A stretch of 64,000 nucleotides of DNA from Pogostemon cablin. Taxonomy: Eukaryota > Streptophyta > Magnoliopsida > Lamiales > Lamiaceae. Position numbers and translations under genes: made by a program. Below, piece after piece: positions 57,221-64,000 of this stretch. Location of the stretch: contig CM042979.1 in the NCBI GenBank assembly GCA_023678885.1, positions 20,141,513 to 20,205,512 on the forward strand, written 5' to 3'. The stretch's first letter is position 1, and each line of letters begins with the position of its first letter. A model generated the notes under the pieces. That model saw only the letters and a list, made by a program, of their open reading frames with translations. It had not been told where the DNA came from and made no database searches.

Positions 57221-58182
57221 TAACATGCTTCCAAGACACAATAAGAATAAGCAAGAGCTTCTAATTATACATATTTATTTAAATATTAAAAAGAGCAAAT
57301 TGTGAAAATGGTGAGACTGTGACGTTTAGCATCTTATTTATTTATTTATTACTCTAAAGAAGATCAAAGATCACCTTGATAGTTTAGGGAAGGTATTTAG
57401 TTCAAATGGTGAAAAGAAGGATGACTCTCTCCTTATGCCGTCACTTCTCTGAGAAAGAAAATCTCCGATTGTTGACATGGATGCTTATGCCTCCTCTCCT
57501 TCTTGTTTCTTGTTTTATAGTAGGTGTTTGGAAAGAAGGGTGGTTGGTTGGAGAGAAGAAACAAGATAAGAGGATCAGGGAGTTGGAAAGGGTTCTGTTC
57601 TTTCTGGAAAGAAGGAAGAAGGTGAGATGGTTATAGGAACTCTTAAGATCTCATATAGCTGCAGCAGGAGAATTGGGGTGAAAGAGAATGGGGATATGAA
57701 GAGAATGATGGCGGTGAGATCAAATGATGGTTATGGAAATTCTCAAGATCTCAAATTGCTGCAGGAGAATGTTATGATGGGATTCTCTCCTCTGGCGGCC
57801 TCCAACGTTTAGTCTATCTCAATGTATATGAAGTGCTTGTCTTTTTTTCCAAAATCAAAACTGAACCTTTTATGCGTATCTAGTTTTTTGTCTTTTCCAA
57901 AAACAAACTCAACCTTATAGATATGTTGTTGTTGTTGTTATTATTATTATTAGTTTTATTTATTTATTTATTTATTTATTTTTCTCTCTTTTTTTTCCAA
58001 TTTTTATCAATTATGTTATATATATGTATACACATATCATATTATTATTTATTATTATATATATACAAGCATAGATATAGATATCTATTATCATTATTAC
58101 AAACATTTTAACTTATGCGCTGCGCGGGGATAGATTTTATAAAATAAAATAATATAAATATAGATTTTTTTTGTAATAGTAA

Positions 58183-58187
<5 letters not shown>
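57221..58187. other. Flank of element C and low-complexity DNA
   Basis: 57221-57260 continues the minisatellite interrupted by element C. 57406-57812 has short open frames and an imperfect duplication (around GGTTATAGGAACTCTTAAGA and GGTTATGGAAATTCTCAAGA), no family recognised. 57920-57985 is TTG/TTA/TTTA microsatellite. Confidence 0.5.

Positions 58188-58266
<79 letters not shown>
58188..58266. repeat. (TA)n microsatellite
   Basis: About 78 bp of TA repeats. Confidence 0.95.
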
Positions 58267-58273
<7 letters not shown>

Positions 58274-58312
58274 TATGTCGTGGACACATAAATAAATAAA
58301 TATAATTACGTA

Positions 58313-58582
58313 TTCCTTTCGTCCCATCCTAATAATTACATATTTTAAAATTAAGTGTTTCATTCTAACGGTTATTTTTTTTTTGTGTATGAGACCCACA
58401 TAATTAATTAAGTAATTAAAATATCTCAATGAGACTCATCTGCACATTAATATAAATATTCACTATACATTAAAATATTATTTATCTCACTCAGTATATA
58501 TTAAAATACTAAATTTTTAATCCCCGTGCAAAAAGTAACCAGTGCAAAAAGCAAATATAACTATTAGAATGGGACAAAGGAA
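58313..58582. mobile_element. Stowaway-like MITE
   Basis: Ends TTCCTTTCGTCCCATCCTAA and, reversed from the right, TTCCTTTGTCCCATTCTAA form inverted repeats continuing into AATAATTACAT. About 270 bp, TA adjacent on the left. No coding capacity. Confidence 0.75.
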
Positions 58583-59202
58583 ATGCATATGTATGAAGTT
58601 TTATATTATGATGGTATATATGTATATTTAGTTTAGTTCTTTATGTGTAATGAATTAAATAGTTTTTAGTTGAATCAATGTTATACGACCCTTATTCGTT
58701 TTTCATGTATAATAAATTAATGTAATTATAAAAAAACCAACAATTTTTAAAATTTTATTAATATTTATATTTATATTTCATTAGTAATCATATGTTATAA
58801 ACAATTTCAAATAATGTCTTAATTACTTGATCTTATTTTCAAATACAACCCAAATTAAAAAAAATGTGTGAAATTGAAGAGAGATTTAAGGAAATAAGTG
58901 TTAAAAAATGTGATAGCAAAGCACCTAAATGTATTTATTTAAAGAAATAAGAATAAAATGAGTGTTGAGAAATTGAAGAAAAAATGAGAAGAGGTGTGAA
59001 ATTGAATAGAGATTTTGACCCAAATTTTTGAGCGGAAAAAAAATGTTGACTTTAGGTGCTTTTATAGTGAAATTGGTAAATGTTATTTCACTGAAAATGG
59101 TTACAAATTACTTACGTATAATGCAAATACAAAGTCTACCCAACCTATCCAACCTACCTAAGACATATGCCTAGGGTGAATACAACTCAAAATATTACAT
59201 CA
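58583..59202. other. AT-rich DNA without recognised features
   Basis: No supported gene; the left part of the LINE fragment's 3' flank may reach into 59100-59202. Confidence 0.5.
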
Positions 59203-59392
59203 CTAGTTTAAATACAAAGAAGCTATCTGAAGTTTAATTTTATCCGCTATATGTCTCGGAGATAGCATCCTCATACCAAAATATAAGGCATTCCTTTCCA
59301 TCCAAGTATGATATATCATGGTAGCAAAGATGATGAAGAGTAGTTTTCTTGCCTTGTTGTTTCCTCGGGTATTGATGGGTGTTTTCTCAATA
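59203..59392 (-). pseudogene. C-terminal fragment of a second LINE, cut by element D
   Basis: The minus strand encodes KLLFIIFATMIYHTWMERNA and LSPRHIADKIKLQIAS, the standard C-terminus of plant LINE reverse transcriptases lacking RNase H. The first codons of the longest frame come from the LTR of D. Its upstream part should lie right of element D, outside the window. Confidence 0.75.
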
Positions 59393-60977
59393 CACAATTA
59401 ATCCCCAAGTATGAAGTATATCAATCGTAGCTTAGATAAGCGACCAAGTTATATATCGAACCCAAGGGACGGATAAATATCAATTTAATTATATTTTAGT
59501 ATGTTAAGACTATGTTGGAAATTATAATAATTATGATATTGAAATTAAGTAACAACTATAAATTGAAATAGCAAGTGAAACTAACAAGAAGAAGAGATAA
59601 GTGAGTTGTGATCAAGTAAGATAATAGGTACTTCTTTAGGTAATTCAGTTCCACTTATTAATTCATCTTCCATGTGACGGTGTCCGACTCTGCCTTGTGG
59701 TTTATGGAAGCATCACTAAACCATGCAAATTCACTCTATAGACATAAGTAAATATGCGTATAACACGTGTAAATATCCTCGGAGCAAGAGATATAATTCA
59801 CCCCCTTTTTAGGTATTATCAATATCAATTATTTCCCGTGCACTTAGTACTCTAACCCGATATGATCTCCCTTTATAGGTACTATGAAATTATAGTCTTT
59901 ATCCTACTTATTAACCCGAATATGATTTAATTAATAAGTATTAATATAAGATAGTTCTAATAAGACTTCGGAATCCCTTCACTTAGAATTATAACATAAA
60001 ACCCTGCTCAGCAGTGAACGCACTTAACCAATAACCAAGTTATGTATTCAGACTCTACATAACAACTATTGATGCACAAAACAACCATGAGTATGGATTA
60101 AAAACGCACAATCTTATATAAAATAAACCACAAGTAGTGTTGTACGAAGTTTACACACGAAAGATAAATTAACTCATGAAACCTTCATAACCCTAGAACT
60201 ACCGAAGCGGCTCTAGCCCATGATTGATCTAAGAATAATCATGGTTAGTTGGACCGATCTTACTTGAATCTCCAGCGGAACCTCTCTTGCAGCCCTTCCG
60301 GATGATGGATAATCTCTCATCTAACTCTATGTCTCGTCCTCTCCGTGTATGTCGAACCTCTCTATACTGCTGCATAAGCCTTCTTTTATACTTGTAATCA
60401 TGCCTCCCGAGCCTGGAATGGGCTTTTTTAAGTGATCACACGCATTGACGGTGTAAAAATACGAATATGATAAGTTCCCGAGGCTCAATTCGACCTACAC
60501 AGCAGGTCGAATTCTCCCCTCCAGGTCGAATTGGAGGTTGAATTGGCCTAATGTAAGTCTCAGACGCTTACTTCGACCAGAGGCCCTGGTCGAATTGAAA
60601 TGACGTGGTCGAATTGGCTTCGCCACTAATCAATTCGACTAGGATTCGACCTGACGCCCAGGTCGAATTCCCCTGTCGTGGTCGAATCCACATTCTACTC
60701 GTGTTCTGCCTCCAATTCGACCAGCAGGCCTGGTCGAATTCTCCTTCTTTTGGTCAAATTGTACTCCTGCTTCGCCCAAACAGATGGCTTCGACTTCCTT
60801 CCTTCAGTTTTAAACACTTCCACTCCGATTTCCTTTGAAAAACCACTCAAATGGCTCCAACAACACCTGATTCATGACTTCATACAATATATATCGGTTT
60901 ACAACTGATTACAACCCTCAAATACTTCATAATAGCACAAATCTAGGTGCAAGATTCATGAATTTACACACTCATCA
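59393..60977 (-). repeat. Element D 3' LTR
   Basis: Starts TGATGGGTGTTTTCTCAAT and ends ACACTCATCA, with the polypurine tract at 60978. Its first 1 kb matches the LTRs of B, C and the solo LTR at 34762. TATA box GTATAAAAGAAGG near 60381-60392. U3 array 60485-60775 uses AATTCGACC/GGTCGAATT. The partner LTR and target duplication are outside the window. Confidence 0.9.
60485..60775. promoter_or_regulatory. U3 inverted-repeat array of element D LTR
   Basis: Several AATTCGACC / GGTCGAATT pairs, such as 60488-60513 and 60715-60740, with 8-10-nt loops. The array starts about 95 bp upstream of the TATA box and extends about 290 bp. Confidence 0.6.
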
Positions 60978-62344
60978 AACCCTCAAACTTACATGTTGCT
61001 CGCCCCGAGGCAACGCAATCAAAATAAGGAGTCGTGTATATTTCACGAGAATCACCATGTACAACACATATTACACATGCAATTTCATCAATTAAAAACA
61101 AGTATTTCCTGCATTATACACATCATTCATGCAAAACATCACTCAATCATATTACCATTCGGAGTACTAAGTCATATAGCTCACAAGATACATGTTTACT
61201 CTCTCACTCAAGTGCTAGTTGTACTTAACCGGTTAGTGTATACGCTCATACTCAATCCATACTCAAGCGTAACCATAAGCTTGGCATGGGTCTCAAAATC
61301 AACTCACAATCAACTCATTACTATGATCACAAAGGACTTGTTTTCGGGTTGTAATGTTGGCTCTTTGGAAAGGGTACGAAAATTTAGATAAAGTGACTCA
61401 AACACTAGTAGAGAGTTACCTTAGGGGTTCTTGCTTTCTTCATTTAGCTATATATTCTCCTCCAATTTATTCTCTTATACTTAAAATTTTGAATTTCTTT
61501 CTCTTCCTTGCATCAACATTATTCTTTTTTCGGGTACCGGTTGTAGGCACTACCCTTTTTAAACAGTAATCGGGGTATCAGTTTCAGGCACTACCTCTAA
61601 ACAAAATTTAACCACACACTTTCTCTTTCTATTTTTACTTGACCATCATTCTATCTTCCTTCTTCTTCTCGCAACACTTATTCACCTCAACTCTCTACTA
61701 ATGAATAGAGTATTCAACAAAGCTCAAGTAAAGGTTAAATAAGGCTCTTTTATTCGGCTTGCCAAAGAAAAAACTTTTTTAAGCTCAAACGGGGCTACCA
61801 AAGATATACATAATCAATGGGAATGTAAAATTTGGCTAAGTAACTCAAGTAATCAAGAATGGCCTAAGATCATATCCTTGCAATTCACTAATTGTAAGTC
61901 TCATACAGGACTCCAAGCCAAGTTCTAGAATACGTTCATATGAATGACTCTCTCAAGAATAACCTCTCATGATCAAGCATGATTAAAAGACCCAAATCCT
62001 CACATGGGTAAATAGAATCCTAAGTACTCCTCATAGCACATAATCAAGATCAATTTTCACAAGAACTCTACATACTTATCAAATTATACATGCTTCTCAT
62101 CAATGAACATTAACACATGAACATATGAATGCAAAAATCCAAAAACCCATATATCAAATCAATCATACAAGCATCTCTACAAATCCCAGCTCATGCATCT
62201 CAGTCTATGCTCACAATCCACATCCAAGACGATCAAATATGATAATATAATACATGCCACTCACGCAAGACACACCCATCCTGTAAAGATAAAAAGAAGA
62301 ATGGAGATGAGATGAATCAGAGAACACAAAACCTGCAGCTCTAC
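60978..62344 (-). other. Element D 3' non-coding region
   Basis: Minus-strand AAGTTTGAGGGTT is the polypurine tract. Two hairpins are at 61532-61555 (GGGTA/TACCC) and 61572-61597 (GGGGTA/TACCTC, one mismatch), with the usual 14-nt loop. No second polypurine tract like that of A, B and C was found. Confidence 0.75.
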
Positions 62345-62364
62345 TCCTCCGGAGCATCATCATC

Positions 62365-63858
62365 CTAACCATCATCATCCTCACTCATCTCGTCAAACCT
62401 CCGCTCCACAATCTGGTGCAGATCACTGATGTGTCTATCCAAGTAGTCAACACGATCACTCATCCTACCAACCCGCTCATCCATGGCCTTATACTGATCA
62501 TTAAGCGTGGCATAGTTGGCATTCACGAGTGCCAGTTGTCTATTTGTCTCCTGTTGATTCGTGTTGATTGTGGCCATATGCTCATTCAACAAATGGAATT
62601 GATCTCGTGTATACTCATCTAGACCTGCCCACTGCTGCTGTTGAGGCACTGCCGGAATGGGACGAGGAACCCTCTCGTGCTGCTCCGGAATATCCATCTC
62701 ATGGTACTCCTCCTCGTCTACATGTGGCTGCTGTGGCGGTGGCTGCTGTGGCCGGAACTCTCCTTGATCAACAATCCGCTGCAGCTCCTCAACCATACCG
62801 GCTGCACATATCCGGGCCACTGTCCTCCAATCTCCTCTCGTCCGAACAGTAACGGATAAGGCAGTGTGTCCCAATAAGCTCATCAACCTATTCCTCTCCT
62901 CACGAATGGTAGTCATATCACTCACATCAAAGGGGAACATGAAATCGAAGGGCTTAGGTCCCCTCGTAAAGAACCAATCTCCATCTCAGAAATGCGCAAA
63001 TCCTCCCTTCACGCAAGAGAATATAACCAAATTAGGCTCTCCAAGAACATGTGTGATGCCGGTGAAGTCCATGCCATAATACTCAGCTACGGTCGTCAGC
63101 AATCCTCCTATATTCACCTTTTGAAACCCAAGGATCCTAAACCGATTCAGCTGATAAATCAAAAAGAGCCCACATTGAACTTCACTCCGTTCAGCATGCA
63201 CCATAAAGCGTAAAGCTCTCCTCTAGACACATAACTTCCCTCCGAGCGGGCAAACAACGTGTTGCTCAACACCCTATCCATATACCGGAGTACGAGATTC
63301 TTGATTATCGAAGCACGGGCATCCTACGCCTTAAAATCTCCATCCTTCCCAGAAATCTCTTGCCAAAAACTGTTGGCATTGAAGAATCCATTCTCAACCC
63401 GAGCAATCTCTGTAGGAGTCTGAAATAGCACATTAAACTCCTCCGCAGACCACGTCCTCATCACTCCTCCTAGCTGGAAGGTGCACTCATAAGGAAATCC
63501 CATAGGATCCTTCTCAATCGTGATAGAACATAAAACTTCAGCCGTCACATGGAAGTACGTTGGCTTCTTTAGCTCCATAAAATGACGGATCCCCACTTGG
63601 TCAAACATCCATAACATATCATCTCGCATACTCATTGTGAGCATGGCATCCTCATCCTAGTACCTTGTCCTTGCTATATTTTCAGAAACTTCAGCCCATT
63701 TCTCCTTAATCTAATCCCACTCATTCATTTAGATTTTAAAATTCGCAGACAACCTCTCCTTAAGCCTCAACTTCTTCGTCACATTATCCTCACGAGTAGG
63801 CTTATCTTGCCTCTTCTTAGATTGAACTTCAACTTCCTTTCCCTTGTCCTTTCCTGAA
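62365..63858 (-). pseudogene. Athila ORF1-type ('env-like') gene of element D
   Basis: Three frames in one register, 63324-63644, 62986-63204 and 62365-62940, make a protein of the Athila ORF1 family, the extra gene downstream of pol that has been called env-like; its role is not established. Recognisable are EDAMLTMSM and HFMELKKPTYF, YSxE-like TWSAEEFNVLFQTP, SRGELYALWCMLNGVKFNVG, and a C-terminal tail rich in Gln and Pro then a predicted coiled coil (about 62365-62600: QLALVNANYATLNDQYKAMDE). Stops at about 63327 (TAG), 62986 (TGA) and several upstream of 63644 break it. No signal peptide or membrane segment is seen in the part present. Confidence 0.75.
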
Positions 63859-64000
63859 CAAAATACTTCAATAACAATAAACAAGAAAAACAACCAAGTA
63901 ATTGACTAGCATCCAACTCTACTCAAGACTTCAAGTTTCAATGCATAATCAACCAAACCAAACTTGTTCCAGTCACATCCAATACTCAATCCTCTTGCTT

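Noticed and set aside
57406..57812. Two short plus-strand frames as a small gene
   Set aside because: They overlap an imperfect local duplication, lack any recognised motif and are typical of chance frames of this length.
58097..58429. 110-codon frame on the minus strand
   Set aside because: It consists mostly of Ile-Tyr from the (TA)n microsatellite.

Overview
This is a transposon-dense stretch of a plant nuclear genome, most likely a eudicot. The signs are Ty3/gypsy elements of the Athila/Tat lineage primed by tRNA-Asp, an L1-type LINE with a C-terminal RNase H domain, hAT, Mutator, PIF/Harbinger and Stowaway elements, and an ULP1/DUF1985 gene of the kind carried by plant Mutator-like elements. 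The species cannot be named from the sequence. I found no intact host gene and no tRNA or rRNA gene. Nearly every coding region belongs to a mobile element and most are broken.

Layout. 1-10163: Ty3/gypsy element A on the minus strand (3' LTR cut by the window edge, 3' non-coding region, integrase, gag-protease-RT-RNase H, primer-binding site, complete 5' LTR). It sits in an exon of a DUF1985/ULP1 protease gene that continues at 10164-12840, followed by a convergent zinc-knuckle exon and a TATTCGGCC minisatellite. 15.8-16.2 kb: PIF/Harbinger transposase remnant. 16.3-23.4 kb: a three-level nest, in which an LTR is split by an L1 LINE (17-bp target duplication) that is itself split by a solo gypsy LTR (5-bp duplication CCCCA). 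24.8-25.6 kb: a degenerate tandem repeat interrupted by a Mutator-type MITE with a GC-rich core. 26.3-34.6 kb: gag-only gypsy element B, joined through a shared LTR to a gag fragment of a neighbour and carrying a 1.2-kb solo LTR inside. 34.8-37.3 kb: solo LTR holding a 980-bp hAT-type element. 37.3-45.8 kb: AT-rich DNA with Stowaway, LTR and Mutator-type insertions. 45.8-57.2 kb: gag-only gypsy element C, whose 3' LTR is split by a further non-autonomous element F. 57.2-59.4 kb: microsatellites, a MITE and a LINE 3' fragment. 59.4-64 kb: 3' LTR and decayed Athila ORF1-type ('env-like') gene of element D, which runs off the window.

A, B, C and D share a non-coding toolkit although B and C have lost protease, RT and integrase. 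It includes a tRNA-Asp primer site, a polypurine tract and a cluster of two or three 14-nt-loop hairpins whose stems differ between copies but remain largely paired (compensatory changes). A, B and C also share a second internal polypurine tract followed by a stem-loop. Upstream of the LTR TATA box each gypsy family carries inverted repeats built on a TCGACC/GGTCGA core with family-specific outer bases. In B and C the same type of unit also makes up part of the gag reading frame. These features suggest cis-acting RNA or DNA signals kept while the coding parts decay, and they are the most interesting content of the window.
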